NCBI RefSeq assembly: GCF_000263715.2 | Contig: NZ_CM001514.1 | Coordinates: forward strand, 4,405,674-4,469,673 | DNA length: 64,000 nucleotides | Source of the DNA: Pseudomonas synxantha BG33R | GTDB lineage: Bacteria; Pseudomonadota; Gammaproteobacteria; Pseudomonadales; Pseudomonadaceae | Direction: 5' to 3' | In this document: piece by piece, positions 16,326-25,484 of the stretch | How the letters are laid out: each line of letters opens with the position of its first letter | Numbering within the stretch: position 1 is the first letter of the stretch | Position numbers and translations under genes: made by a program | Notes under the pieces: model-generated | What the model saw: only the letters and a program-made list of their open reading frames with translations | The model's database searches: none | What the model was told of the DNA's origin: nothing

Positions 16326-17294
16326 TCAGCGTCGGTTGATTGGCTCAACCACTTGCAACGCCAGGTTGCCTTTGTGGGAACCGAGCTTGACCTTGAACGA
16401 CGGCACGCCATTGGCGCGCATGATCAGTTCTTCCGGCAGGTCGACAGGGATCACATCCCCGGGCTGCATGTGCAAAATGTCGCGCAGGCGCAACTGCCGA
16501 CGGGCGACGGTGGCGCTCAGCGGCACGTCGACGTCCAGCAGGTCTTCACGCAGGGCCTTGACCCAGCGCTCGTCCTGATCGTCGAGGTCGGACTGGAAAC
16601 CGGCGTCGAGCATTTCGCGCACCGGCTCGATCATCGAGTACGGCATAGTCACGTGCAGGTCACCGCCACCGCCATCGAGCTCGATGTGGAAAGTCGACAC
16701 CACAATCGCCTCGCTGGGGCCGACGATGTTGGCCATGGCCGGGTTCACTTCCGAATTGATGTACTCGAAATTGACTTCCATGATCGCCTGCCAGGCTTCC
16801 TTCAAGTCGATGAAGGCTTGCTCCAGCACCATGCGCACGACACGCAGTTCGGTGGGGGTGAATTCACGCCCTTCGATCTTGGCGTGACGGCCGTCGCCAC
16901 CGAAGAAGTTGTCCACTAGCTTGAACACCAGTTTGGCGTCGAGGATGAACAGCGCAGTGCCGCGCAGCGGCTTGATCTTGACCAGGTTGAGGCTGGTGGG
17001 CACGTACAGCGAGTGCACGTATTCACCGAACTTCATCACCTGCACGCCGCCCACCGCCACGTCCGCCGAGCGGCGCAGCATGTTGAACATGCTGATACGG
17101 GTGTAGCGGGCGAAACGTTCGTTGATCATTTCCAGGGTCGGCATGCGTCCACGGACGATGCGATCCTGGCTGGTCAGGTCATAACTTTTGACGCTGCCGG
17201 GTTCGGCAGCCATTTCGGTCTGTACCAGACCATCGTCCACGCCGTGCAACAGCGCGTCGATTTCATCCTGGGACAGCAGGTCTTGCACGGCCAT
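16326..17294 (-). CDS. fliM: Flagellar motor switch protein FliM
   Basis: FliM receives CheY-P and changes motor rotation. The 322 residues start with the CheY-binding peptide LLSQDEIDALLHG (about 6-18), followed by the middle CheC-like domain (GRMPTLEMINERFARY onward) and a C-terminal SpoA domain. It lies 9 nt after fliL and 43 nt before fliN. Confidence 0.97.
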   Translation of the reverse strand: MAVQDLLSQDEIDALLHGVDDGLVQTEMAAEPGSVKSYDLTSQDRIVRGRMPTLEMINERFARYTRISMFNMLRRSADVAVGGVQVMKFGEYVHSLYVPTSLNLVKIKPLRGTALFILDAKLVFKLVDNFFGGDGRHAKIEGREFTPTELRVVRMVLEQAFIDLKEAWQAIMEVNFEYINSEVNPAMANIVGPSEAIVVSTFHIELDGGGGDLHVTMPYSMIEPVREMLDAGFQSDLDDQDERWVKALREDLLDVDVPLSATVARRQLRLRDILHMQPGDVIPVDLPEELIMRANGVPSFKVKLGSHKGNLALQVVEPINRR

Positions 17295-17303
17295 GTCGTG
17301 ATC

Positions 17304-17807
17304 CTACTGCAATACGAAGTTAGTGAAGAGCGCCTGCTCGACCACGACTTTGCCGAGTTCTTTCTGGGCCACTTCCTGCACGCTGGCAGTGACCTTCTGG
17401 CGTAGCATTTCCTGGCCGACCGGGGTGGCCAGGCTGTCGAAGGCCTGCCCGGAAAACAGCATCACCAGGTTGTTGCGGATCACCGGCATATGCACCTTGA
17501 GGGCATCCAGATCCGCCTGGTTGCGCGCCAGCAGGGTAATGCTCACTTGCAGGTAGCGCTGACGACCGTTGACGTTGTAATTGGCAACAAACGCCGGAAG
17601 CATCTGTTCGAAGATTGCCGGTTGCTTGACGTTGGTGGCGGCGTCGGCGGCGGGTGCCGGCTTGCTTGCACTGCTGTGCATGATGTACCAGGTGCCGCCA
17701 ATCGAGGCACCGATAGCCAAAAGCAGGCCCAGCACAATCAACAGGATCAGCTTGAGCTTGCCTTTGCCTGCTGCGGGGGGAGTTGCTGCGTCGTCGCTCT
17801 TCGCCAT
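17304..17807 (-). CDS. fliL: Flagellar basal-body protein FliL
   Basis: FliL surrounds or supports the stator around the motor. The 167 residues have a short lysine-rich cytoplasmic start, one membrane helix (LILLIVLGLLLAIGASIGG) and a periplasmic domain. It is first gene of the fliLMNOPQR-flhB unit and has a sigma-54-type promoter about 52 nt upstream. Confidence 0.96.
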   Translation of the reverse strand: MAKSDDAATPPAAGKGKLKLILLIVLGLLLAIGASIGGTWYIMHSSASKPAPAADAATNVKQPAIFEQMLPAFVANYNVNGRQRYLQVSITLLARNQADLDALKVHMPVIRNNLVMLFSGQAFDSLATPVGQEMLRQKVTASVQEVAQKELGKVVVEQALFTNFVLQ

Positions 17808-17857
17808 GCCAATAATCCGTCACTATTCGGGGATTCATAGATCTACGGGAAGGCAAG

Positions 17858-17873
17858 AGCAAGTGTTATGCCA
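17858..17873 (-). promoter_or_regulatory. Candidate sigma-54 promoter of fliL
   Basis: Minus strand TGGCATAACACTTGCT: GG and GC are 10 nt apart, with a near-consensus -24 and a TTGCT -12. The -12 lies about 52 nt upstream of the fliL ATG. Confidence 0.75.
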
Positions 17874-17906
17874 GAGTTGTCTGGCGCGAAGGCAACCCAA
17901 ATCAAA

Positions 17907-17995
17907 TGTGGGAGCTGGCTTGCCTGCGATGGCGGTGGGTCAGTTCACATATATGTCACTGATACACCGCCATCGCAGGCAAGCCAGCTCCCACA
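17907..17995. repeat. REPIN between fliK and fliL, cctgcgatgg type
   Basis: Inverted arms TGTGGGAGCTGGCTTGCCTG... and complement with about 30 nt between. It lies past the fliK stop and 34 nt upstream of the fliL sigma-54 site, so it separates two transcription units. Confidence 0.9.
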
Positions 17996-18017
17996 CTGAC
18001 CGGGTTTGGACAGGAAG

Positions 18018-19328
18018 TCAGGCGTAGTAGTCGACCGCGCTGGAGCCGATCACGCTCTGGCTCACGCGCCCCGCCACTTCGGCCACGTCCACAGGGCCAC
18101 CAGCGTCGCCGCTGTCAGCACGCCTGCCGCTGCCGCTGACGCCCCGCGCCTGGCCCTGCTGTTGCTGCTGCTCCTGGCCACGGGACTGGTCGGACACATT
18201 CACATCCACCTGCCCCATCCCCTGCTGGGCAAACATCTCACGCAAGCGGCCAGACTGGCTTTCCAGCGCTTCACGCACCACGGCATGGCCGCTCATGAAA
18301 TTGACCTGGGCCTGCTGGTCCGCCGTCATGTTGACCTTGATATCCAGACGCCCAAGCTCGGCCGGCTGCAACTGGATCTCGGCCGACTTGAGGTTGGCGC
18401 TGGAGAGGTACATCACGCGGTTGACGACCTCTTCGGTCCAGCCGCTCTGGTGCATGGCCAGCGGTGCATTGGCAACCGGCGGCAAGGCGTTGGCGGTTTT
18501 GGGCGTGGCGGCCTGGGTCAGCGCGGCGAGGCGGTTGGCGAAATCGTCCACGCGGGTGTCGCTGCTGGCGTTCTTGAGGTCCTTGAGGCCGTCATCGATC
18601 AACGCGCCAAACGCCTTGTCGCCACCCTGATCGGTGCTGTCCTTGGTGGTTTGCTGGTCGACCATCGTGGCCAGGCCAGCGGCAAAGCTTTGCGCAGCGG
18701 TCGGTTGATCCGTAGGGGCGGCTGCGCTTTTCTGCGGCGTCTGGCTGCTGGCCGACACGTGCCCACCCTGCTCCATCGCCAGGCGTACAGCCGGCATCGC
18801 ATCCAGGGGATCAGCCTGCGGGTCGAAAGCCGGCTGCTGGGCCTCATCGACCACGGCGACCACCGGTTGGGCCTTGGCGTCCTCGTCAACCGCCGACACT
18901 TGTACGGGCACCGCCACCGGCATCGCGGCGGCGATTACCGCGGGGTCGACAACAGGGTCTACCGCAGGTGGTTGCGCCAGGGCTGAATCGCTGGGTTTAT
19001 CGCCCTCGGCGCCAGTGCTGTCATCGGCCTTGGCCGACGGCTTGGCAGGCAAGGGATTGCCGCTATCGGCAACCGCCGGCTTGCTGGCGGCAGGCTTGTC
19101 GCTGCCGGCAGCCGGTTTGGCGCCGGTATCGGAAGGCTTGTCACGCGTGACTTTACTGGCGGTGTCGTCGCCCTTCAGCGTCGGCTTGGAGCCCTGCTTG
19201 GCAAACACTTGAGCAAAGCCTGCGCCCTTGTCTCGCGGGGCCGCAACCACTACCGGCGGGTTAGCGGCAGGCGCTGACGGCTTGGCCGCAGGGGCAGCCT
19301 GAAGGAGCGAATTGGGGGCGACTGGCAT
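18018..19328 (-). CDS. fliK: Flagellar hook-length control protein FliK
   Basis: FliK is a secreted ruler that triggers the FlhB switch when the hook reaches length. The 436 residues comprise a long low-complexity Ala/Pro/Lys/Asp N-terminal and middle part (disordered) and a conserved C-terminal domain near 300-395 (IQLQPAELGRLDIKVNM, VNFMSGHAVVREALE). The ATG at 19328 replaces a 7-codon extension. It has its own sigma-54-type promoter, separating it from hptB. Confidence 0.94.
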   Translation of the reverse strand: MPVAPNSLLQAAPAAKPSAPAANPPVVVAAPRDKGAGFAQVFAKQGSKPTLKGDDTASKVTRDKPSDTGAKPAAGSDKPAASKPAVADSGNPLPAKPSAKADDSTGAEGDKPSDSALAQPPAVDPVVDPAVIAAAMPVAVPVQVSAVDEDAKAQPVVAVVDEAQQPAFDPQADPLDAMPAVRLAMEQGGHVSASSQTPQKSAAAPTDQPTAAQSFAAGLATMVDQQTTKDSTDQGGDKAFGALIDDGLKDLKNASSDTRVDDFANRLAALTQAATPKTANALPPVANAPLAMHQSGWTEEVVNRVMYLSSANLKSAEIQLQPAELGRLDIKVNMTADQQAQVNFMSGHAVVREALESQSGRLREMFAQQGMGQVDVNVSDQSRGQEQQQQQGQARGVSGSGRRADSGDAGGPVDVAEVAGRVSQSVIGSSAVDYYA

Positions 19329-19378
19329 GGGTAAGGTTCTCCACTGCATGGGGTCGGGGATGCAGTCTGTGGAGATAG

Positions 19379-19394
19379 AGCAAGAGTCGGGCCA
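19379..19394 (-). promoter_or_regulatory. Candidate sigma-54 promoter of fliK
   Basis: Minus strand TGGCCCGACTCTTGCT: GG-N10-GC with a TTGCT -12 element, about 52 nt before the fliK ATG and just past the hptB stop. Confidence 0.7.
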
Positions 19395-19397
19395 GGT

Positions 19398-19754
19398 TTA
19401 GCGCGATGATTCAGAAACTGAACGTTGGCGCTCCGACTCATACAGCGGCCGGACCAACGCGAACTCATGATCGATCTGGTCAACCAATTCGCCCAGATCC
19501 GATGATGGCTTGACGGACTCAGCCTCCAGGCGCTGACACAGCTGCGCCAGCCGCACCGCCCCAAGGTTGCCACTGCTGCCTTTGAAACTGTGCGCAATCT
19601 GTCCCAATGCCTTGGCATCGTCGCGCGCGTCGCGCAGCGCTTTGATGCGCTTTTGCGAGTCATCGAGGAAGGTGTCGAGCAGTTTGGGATACTCACCCTC
19701 CATGACGTCCTGCAAACCCGACAACACGTCGGGGTCCAGATGAATCTCAGCCAC
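19398..19754 (-). CDS. hptB: Histidine phosphotransfer protein HptB
   Basis: 118 residues forming a single Hpt domain with phospho-His55 (IAHSFKGSSGNLG). In P. aeruginosa HptB relays phosphate from hybrid kinases to HsbR and so tunes the HsbA switch between swarming and biofilm. The neighbours here, hsbR (30 nt upstream) and hsbA, are those partners, which supports the name. Confidence 0.9.
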   Translation of the reverse strand: MAEIHLDPDVLSGLQDVMEGEYPKLLDTFLDDSQKRIKALRDARDDAKALGQIAHSFKGSSGNLGAVRLAQLCQRLEAESVKPSSDLGELVDQIDHEFALVRPLYESERQRSVSESSR

Positions 19755-19784
19755 TTGCTCGCTCCTTGATCAAGAATCAGCGGA

Positions 19785-21503
19785 TTATGCCAGAGCTTCC
19801 CAGCAAAACTCCACGCAGACACGGCGCCCGCCCTCGGACCAGCGTACAGCGCTGCTCAGTTGACGCACCAGGTTCAGCCCTCGGCCAGACAGACGGTCAA
19901 CTTCCAGGGGCCGCGCCAGCTCCTGTTCGACATCAAAACCCGGCCCGCTGTCTTCAATGCACAGGGTCATCTTGCCGCCCTTGTCGGTCGGTACCACCTG
20001 CACATGCACGCGCACGTAGCCACTGCTCAGCTGCGCCAGACGCTCATTGCGCTGATGATAATACTGCGCAAACCCTTGCGCATCGCGCTTGAGCCGTGAG
20101 TCCAGGCCCAGCACACCATGTTCCAGGGCATTGGAATACAACTCCGCCATCACGCTGTAGAGCGCGCCGCTCTGCTCGCGCAACCCATGGATCTCCAGCA
20201 GCAGTTGCAGCAGGTACGGCAGCGGGTTGTAGCGCTGCAGCGTCTGGGCGCGAAACTCGAAACCCACCGACCAATCCAGCGGGCACGACTGGCCGCTGTC
20301 GGCATACATCGGCTCGGCCACTCGCAGCGCCTGGCCGGACAGCAGGGTGATCTCGACCATGCTGACGTCATCGCGCGCCAGCCCCCGAAATGCAGCCAGG
20401 GCGTGCTCGATATCCTCAAACAGGCGGTCAGGCTCGCGGTTGGCAGCGAACACCTGTTGCAACCGCTCGGCGCCGAACAGTTGATCATTGGCGTCAGCCG
20501 TATCCAGCACGCCATCGGAGAGCAGGAACACCCGATCGCCCAAGGCCATGGGCCAGACCTCGGTGCTGTCATCGAAGCTTTCCGCCGATAGCACGCCCAG
20601 GGGCAGATGCCGCGACATCAGCGGCGTGCGCTTGCCAGTGGCGACTTCATGCACATAGCCTTCGGGCATACCGCCGTTCCACACCTCAACCGCACGCCGC
20701 TGGGCGCTCAGGCACAACAAGGTGGCGCAACAGAACATGTCCACCGGCAGGATGCGCTTGAGCTTGGCGTTCATCTCCCGCAAGGTCTGCGTAAGGCCGT
20801 AGCCCTTGGCGGTCATGCCGTAGAACACTTCGGCCAACGGCATGGCGCCAATGGCGGCCGGCAAGCCATGGCCGGTGAAATCGCCGAGCAGCACGTGCAT
20901 GTCACCGGACGGCGTGTAGGCCGCCAGCAGCAAATCACCGTTGAACAAGGCATAGGGCGATTGCAGGTAGCGGATATTGGGTGCGGCATTGATACAGCCG
21001 GAGTGGGCAACCTTGTCGAACACCGCCTTGGCTGCCCGCTGCTCATGCATCAGGTGCTCGTGGTGCCTGGCGATCAGGTCGCGTTGTTGCAAGACCGTGG
21101 CCTGCAGGCGGCGCAGGCGATCCATGGCGTTGATCTTCGCTGCCAATATCAGGGGGTTGTAAGGTTTGGGCAAGAAGTCGTCGCCGCCGGCGTCCAGGCA
21201 TTGGGCCAGCGCTTCGCTTTCGCGCAGGGAGGTGAGGAAGATGATCGGCACCAGCGCCTCCCCCGCCAACTGCTTGATCTGCCGGGCGGCTTCAAAGCCG
21301 TCCATCACCGGCATCAGCGCATCCATCAGCACCAGTTGCGGGCGCTCATGACGGAAGATCTCCACCGCCTCGGCACCGTTGCTGGCAGTCAGCACCTGAT
21401 GGCCCTGGCGACGGATGATGGTCGACAGCAACAGCCGATCGGCGGCGCTGTCTTCGGCGATCAGGATAGTCAGCGCCTCAAGGACCGGGGCCAAGGCGCT
21501 CAA
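19785..21503 (-). CDS. hsbR: Response regulator HsbR with phosphatase and anti-sigma kinase domains
   Basis: 572 residues in three parts: an N-terminal receiver (LILMDALMPVMDG-type acceptor near 60), a central PP2C/SpoIIE-type phosphatase (LLGDFTGHGLPAAIGAMPLAEVFY), and a C-terminal HATPase_c anti-sigma-like kinase (NALEHGVLGLDS, IEDSGPGFD, SGRGLNLVRQL). It controls the phosphorylation of the anti-anti-sigma protein HsbA. The start is a TTG at 21503 that overlaps the hsbA TGA (TTGA), with no Shine-Dalgarno of its own, so it is probably translated by coupling. Confidence 0.9.
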   Translation of the reverse strand: MSALAPVLEALTILIAEDSAADRLLLSTIIRRQGHQVLTASNGAEAVEIFRHERPQLVLMDALMPVMDGFEAARQIKQLAGEALVPIIFLTSLRESEALAQCLDAGGDDFLPKPYNPLILAAKINAMDRLRRLQATVLQQRDLIARHHEHLMHEQRAAKAVFDKVAHSGCINAAPNIRYLQSPYALFNGDLLLAAYTPSGDMHVLLGDFTGHGLPAAIGAMPLAEVFYGMTAKGYGLTQTLREMNAKLKRILPVDMFCCATLLCLSAQRRAVEVWNGGMPEGYVHEVATGKRTPLMSRHLPLGVLSAESFDDSTEVWPMALGDRVFLLSDGVLDTADANDQLFGAERLQQVFAANREPDRLFEDIEHALAAFRGLARDDVSMVEITLLSGQALRVAEPMYADSGQSCPLDWSVGFEFRAQTLQRYNPLPYLLQLLLEIHGLREQSGALYSVMAELYSNALEHGVLGLDSRLKRDAQGFAQYYHQRNERLAQLSSGYVRVHVQVVPTDKGGKMTLCIEDSGPGFDVEQELARPLEVDRLSGRGLNLVRQLSSAVRWSEGGRRVCVEFCWEALA

Positions 21504-21805
21504 CTGATATCGAACAGTTTGTCGAAGTTGGAAATGGCGAGGATCTTGCGCACGTCGGGGTTGCTGTTCGTCACACGGACCTCGGCGTCATCACCGCCAG
21601 CATGATCACGTAGCAACAGGAGCATACCCAGGGCTGAACTGTCCATGTAGGTGGCCTCCTTGAGATCGACAATATAGGTCTCGGGCACCTTGTAGAAACG
21701 CTCATAGGCGTCCCGAAACGCCTGGTGGCTGCCGAAATCGAACCGGCCCTTGATTGCGATCGTCAACTTCTTCCCATCCAGGGATACATCGGACTCGATT
21801 GACAT
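21500..21805 (-). CDS. hsbA: Anti-anti-sigma factor HsbA (STAS domain)
   Basis: 101 residues, a single STAS domain with the phosphorylatable serine region TYMDSSALGMLLLL. In P. aeruginosa, HsbA binds the anti-sigma factor FlgM when unphosphorylated and a diguanylate cyclase when phosphorylated, linking motility to c-di-GMP. It follows fliJ by 86 nt and is translationally coupled to hsbR. Confidence 0.9.
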   Translation of the reverse strand: MSIESDVSLDGKKLTIAIKGRFDFGSHQAFRDAYERFYKVPETYIVDLKEATYMDSSALGMLLLLRDHAGGDDAEVRVTNSNPDVRKILAISNFDKLFDIS

Positions 21806-21891
21806 GTGACTGCTTCCTTGTCATTGGCACTGTGCAACAAGGTTTAGCAGGCGAACCGGATCTGAGCAACACATCTATCCTGCGTCGTTAG

Positions 21892-22341
21892 TTAGAATTG
21901 TTCCTGGCGGGGCAGGCGTTGGGACAATTCATCAAGCAGCTTTTGCTCGCGCTTATCTTCAATCGCCCGCGCTTCGTCGATATAGCGCTGCACCAGCTTG
22001 CGCAAACCTTCCACGCGGGCAAACGCCTGCTGCCAGCTTTCCCGGGCTTTATCGAGGTTGTTCTGGTGCCAGGCCAGGCTCTGGCGCTGTTGGCCGACGG
22101 CTGTTTCAAGCTGATTGAGAAAGCCCTGATACCCCATCAACCACTGGCCCGACACGCCCTTGCTGCCGCGCTCGATCCACTGTTGTTGGTACTCCAGGCG
22201 AAAGCGCTCCAGGTCGCCCAGCTTGCTCTCTGCCAGGCGCACCTGGCCTTGAAAGTAACCCAGGCGTTGCACGGCGGTTTTCTCGGCCTTTTCGGCCATT
22301 TCCACCACCGGGGCCAGGCGCGCGGCGCGGCTGTTGGCCAT
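21892..22341 (-). CDS. fliJ: Flagellar export chaperone escort protein FliJ
   Basis: 149 residues, almost entirely charged coiled coil (for example AEKAEKTAVQRLGYFQGQVR), as in FliJ, which sits in the FliI hexamer and connects it to FlhA. It starts 3 nt after fliI. Sequence identity within the family is low, so the call leans on size, coiled coil and position. Confidence 0.93.
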   Translation of the reverse strand: MANSRAARLAPVVEMAEKAEKTAVQRLGYFQGQVRLAESKLGDLERFRLEYQQQWIERGSKGVSGQWLMGYQGFLNQLETAVGQQRQSLAWHQNNLDKARESWQQAFARVEGLRKLVQRYIDEARAIEDKREQKLLDELSQRLPRQEQF

Positions 22342-22344
22342 GGC

Positions 22345-23703
22345 TTAACCGCCTGGCGCGGGGGCGAAGATGGACTGCAGATGCGCTTCGCTTTCGCCCA
22401 TGCTGATCTTGTCGTTGAGGCCCTGGCGCAGGTAGTTCACCAGCTGTGGTTGCAAGGCAATGGCCAGGTCGGTGTCGCGATCGCCGCCGGCCACATAGGC
22501 GCCGACGCTGATCAGGTCGCGGCTCTGCTGGTAACGCGACCACAGTTGCTTGAACTGCTGCGCACGGGCCATATGCTCAGGGGTGACCACCGCCGGCATC
22601 ACCCGGCTGATGGACGCTTCGATGTCGATGGCCGGGTAGTGCCCTTCTTCTGCCAGGCGTCGCGACAGCACAATGTGGCCGTCGAGCACGCCCCGCGCCG
22701 AGTCGGCAATCGGATCTTGCTGGTCGTCGCCTTCGGACAACACGGTATAAAACGCAGTGATCGAGCCACCGCCGGCCTCGGCATTACCGGCGCGCTCCAC
22801 CAGCTTGGGCAGTTTGGCGAAGACCGACGGCGGATAGCCTTTGGTGGCCGGTGGCTCACCAATGGCCAAGGCGATTTCCCGCTGGGCCTGGGCGAAACGC
22901 GTGAGCGAATCCATCAGCAGCAGCACATTCTTGCCCTTGTCACGGAAATACTCGGCGATGCGTGTGCAGTACATGGCTGCGCGCAGGCGCATCAGTGGCG
23001 CATCGTCCGCAGGCGACGCCACCACCACCGAGCGCTTGAGCCCTTCTTCACCGAGACTGTGCTCGATGAACTCCTTGACCTCACGGCCCCGCTCACCGAT
23101 CAGCCCGACCACGATGATGTCGGCCTCGGTAAAGCGCGTCATCATGCCCAGCAACACCGACTTACCCACGCCGGTACCGGCGAACAGGCCCAGGCGCTGG
23201 CCGCGGCCGACCGTCAATAAACCGTTGATGCTGCGAATGCCCACGTCCAGCGGCACGCTGATGGGGTTGCGGTTGAGCGGATTGATGGTGGGGCCGTCCA
23301 TCGGCACCCAGTCTTCGGCCTTCATGCCACCCTTGCCATCCAGCGCACGCCCGGCGCCGTCGAGTACGCGGCCGAGCATACTCATGCCCATGGGCAGGCG
23401 GCCAGTGTCGGCCAGCGGTACCACGCGAGCACCCGGGGCGATACCGGCCAGGCTGCCCACCGGCATCAGGAAAATCTTGTTGCCGGAAAAGCCCATCACT
23501 TCCGCTTCGACCTGCACCGGGTGGTAGCTGTCGTCATTGATCACCAGGCAACGGCTGCCCATGGCAGCGCGCAAGCCCTCGGCTTCAAGGGTCAGGCCGA
23601 CCATGCGCAACAAGCGCCCTTCAAGGATCGGCTGGCCGGGCAATTCGGTTGCCTCGGCGTAGCTGCTCAGGCGCTTGGCAAAGCTGGTGCGATCAAGGCG
23701 CAT
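22345..23703 (-). CDS. fliI: Flagellum-specific ATPase FliI
   Basis: FliI energises export as a hexameric F1-like ATPase. 452 residues from the ATG at 23703 ([15 protein letters not shown]), which overlaps the fliH end by 11 nt; an upstream in-frame codon would extend it six residues. It contains the Walker [18 protein letters not shown], the Walker B region [16 protein letters not shown] and the ATPase signature [15 protein letters not shown]. Confidence 0.97.
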   Translation of the reverse strand: MRLDRTSFAKRLSSYAEATELPGQPILEGRLLRMVGLTLEAEGLRAAMGSRCLVINDDSYHPVQVEAEVMGFSGNKIFLMPVGSLAGIAPGARVVPLADTGRLPMGMSMLGRVLDGAGRALDGKGGMKAEDWVPMDGPTINPLNRNPISVPLDVGIRSINGLLTVGRGQRLGLFAGTGVGKSVLLGMMTRFTEADIIVVGLIGERGREVKEFIEHSLGEEGLKRSVVVASPADDAPLMRLRAAMYCTRIAEYFRDKGKNVLLLMDSLTRFAQAQREIALAIGEPPATKGYPPSVFAKLPKLVERAGNAEAGGGSITAFYTVLSEGDDQQDPIADSARGVLDGHIVLSRRLAEEGHYPAIDIEASISRVMPAVVTPEHMARAQQFKQLWSRYQQSRDLISVGAYVAGGDRDTDLAIALQPQLVNYLRQGLNDKISMGESEAHLQSIFAPAPGG

Positions 23704-24457
23704 CGGGAGCGTCCAGGTCAACGCTCACGTCAGGCGCTGCCGGATGCAGGGCTTGCTCATGCAGTTGATCCAACAATTTGGCCATGATCTGGCTGATGCG
23801 GGTTTCCACCGTGGCATCGATGCGGCTGTGCTCGGTTTCGACACGACACCCACCGGGTTGCAACGAAGCGTCCTCGACGATGCGCCAGGTTTCTTCATGG
23901 CGCTCGCGCAGGGCTTTGACCTGCTCGAAATCCTGCGGGTTGATGTACAGCCGCACATTGCCGACGCCCAGGGGCAGCAACTTGAGGGCTTCACGCATCA
24001 CGCTTTCGATCTGGCTGGAGTCCAGCACCAACTCGCGCTGGATCACCTGGCGGGCAATGTGCTGCACCAGGCCGACCATGGATTTTTCCAGTTGGGTGTC
24101 CTGCTCGGCAATCGGGTCGAACAGGTTGCCCATCAGGCGTTCCAGGCTGGCCAGCTGGGTGCCCAGCGCTGCCTCGGCTTCCTGGCGGACCTTGAGGGTG
24201 GTGCTGCGAAAACCGTCTTTCTCGCCCGCCGCAAAGCCTTCGTTGTAGGCTTCCTGGCGGATGGCTTCAAGTTCTTCGAGGGTCAGTGGCTGGACTTCAT
24301 CCAGCGGCACTTCTTCCATTTCCACCGGAAGCTCTTCGACCGGCTCAGGCTCGGGCTCCGGCACATGGGGGTCGAAGCTGGGCAACGACCAGATATCGAA
24401 CCCGCCGACATCCCGCGCGCGAATCAGATCGCTGGGCGTCTCATCTTTGTTCGACAT
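23693..24457 (-). CDS. fliH: Flagellar assembly protein FliH
   Basis: FliH is the stator-like regulator of FliI and tethers it to the C-ring. The 254 residues have a Pro/Glu-rich N-terminus, GxxxG-type helix segments around 85-105 ([11 protein letters not shown]) and a conserved C-terminal domain ([17 protein letters not shown]). It overlaps fliI by 11 nt and lies 10 nt after fliG. Confidence 0.95.
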   Translation of the reverse strand: MSNKDETPSDLIRARDVGGFDIWSLPSFDPHVPEPEPEPVEELPVEMEEVPLDEVQPLTLEELEAIRQEAYNEGFAAGEKDGFRSTTLKVRQEAEAALGTQLASLERLMGNLFDPIAEQDTQLEKSMVGLVQHIARQVIQRELVLDSSQIESVMREALKLLPLGVGNVRLYINPQDFEQVKALRERHEETWRIVEDASLQPGGCRVETEHSRIDATVETRISQIMAKLLDQLHEQALHPAAPDVSVDLDAPDAP

Positions 24458-24467
24458 GCAAGGCGCC

Positions 24468-25484
24468 TTAGATCATTTCTTCGCCGCCCTTCCCGCCGAG
24501 AACGATTTCTCCGGCTTCGGCCATACGGCGGGCAATGGTGAGGATTTCCTTCTGCGCGGTTTCTACATCGCTGACGCGCACCGGGCCCTTGGCTTCCAGG
24601 TCGTCGCGCAACAGTTCGGACGCACGCTTGGACATGTTCTTGAAGATTTTCTCTTTGACGTTTTCGTCCGAGCCCTTGAGGGCCAGCACCAACACGTCGG
24701 AGGAGACTTCGCGCAACAGCGCCTGGATGCCACGGTCGTCGACATCGGCAAGGTTGTTGAAGACGAACATCAGGTCTTCGATCTGGCCGGACAGGGTGTC
24801 GTCGATCTCGCGGATCGAGTCCATCAGTTGGCCTTCGACCGAGCTGTCGAGGAAGTTCATGATGTCGGCCGCACGCTTGATGCCACCCAGGGTGGTGCGC
24901 GAGGCATTCGAGTTGCCGGAGAACTGCTTCTCCAGAATCGTGTTGAGTTCCTTGAGGGCCGCCGGTTGTACGGTGTTGAGCGATGACACGCGCAGGATGA
25001 TGTCCAGGCGCACTTTGTGGTCGAAGTGGCCAAGCACTTCACCGGCCTGGTCCGGGTCCAGGTAAGCCACAACGATCGCCTGGATCTGCGGGTGCTCGTA
25101 GCGGATCACGTCGGCGACCGCACGGGGTTCCATCCACTTGAGGCTGTCCAGGCCACTGGTGTTGCCGCCCAGCAGGATGCGGTCGATCAGGCCATTGGCC
25201 TTGTCTTCGCCCAGCGCCGAGGTGAGCATCTTGCGAATGTAGCTGTCGGAACCGACGCCCAGGCTGGTCTGGTCGCCGACGATCTCGACGAACTCGCTCA
25301 TCACCTGCTCGACTTGCTCGCGGTGCACATTGCGCATCTGCGCCATCGCCACGCCGACACGCTGGACCTCTTTGGGCCCCATGTGGCGCAGCACTTGGGC
25401 AGCGTCGGTTTCACCCAGGGACAGCAGCAACACGGCGGCTTTGTCGACCCGGGAGAGCTTGGCCACAGCGGCTCGATCATTCAT
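24468..25484 (-). CDS. fliG: Flagellar motor switch protein FliG
   Basis: FliG carries torque from the stators to the rotor. The 338 residues have the N-terminal FliF-binding domain (AAVLLLSLGETDAAQVLRHM), a middle ARM domain and a C-terminal domain with charged helices (FVFNNLADVDDRGIQALLRE). It overlaps the end of fliF by 8 nt. Confidence 0.97.
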   Translation of the reverse strand: MNDRAAVAKLSRVDKAAVLLLSLGETDAAQVLRHMGPKEVQRVGVAMAQMRNVHREQVEQVMSEFVEIVGDQTSLGVGSDSYIRKMLTSALGEDKANGLIDRILLGGNTSGLDSLKWMEPRAVADVIRYEHPQIQAIVVAYLDPDQAGEVLGHFDHKVRLDIILRVSSLNTVQPAALKELNTILEKQFSGNSNASRTTLGGIKRAADIMNFLDSSVEGQLMDSIREIDDTLSGQIEDLMFVFNNLADVDDRGIQALLREVSSDVLVLALKGSDENVKEKIFKNMSKRASELLRDDLEAKGPVRVSDVETAQKEILTIARRMAEAGEIVLGGKGGEEMI

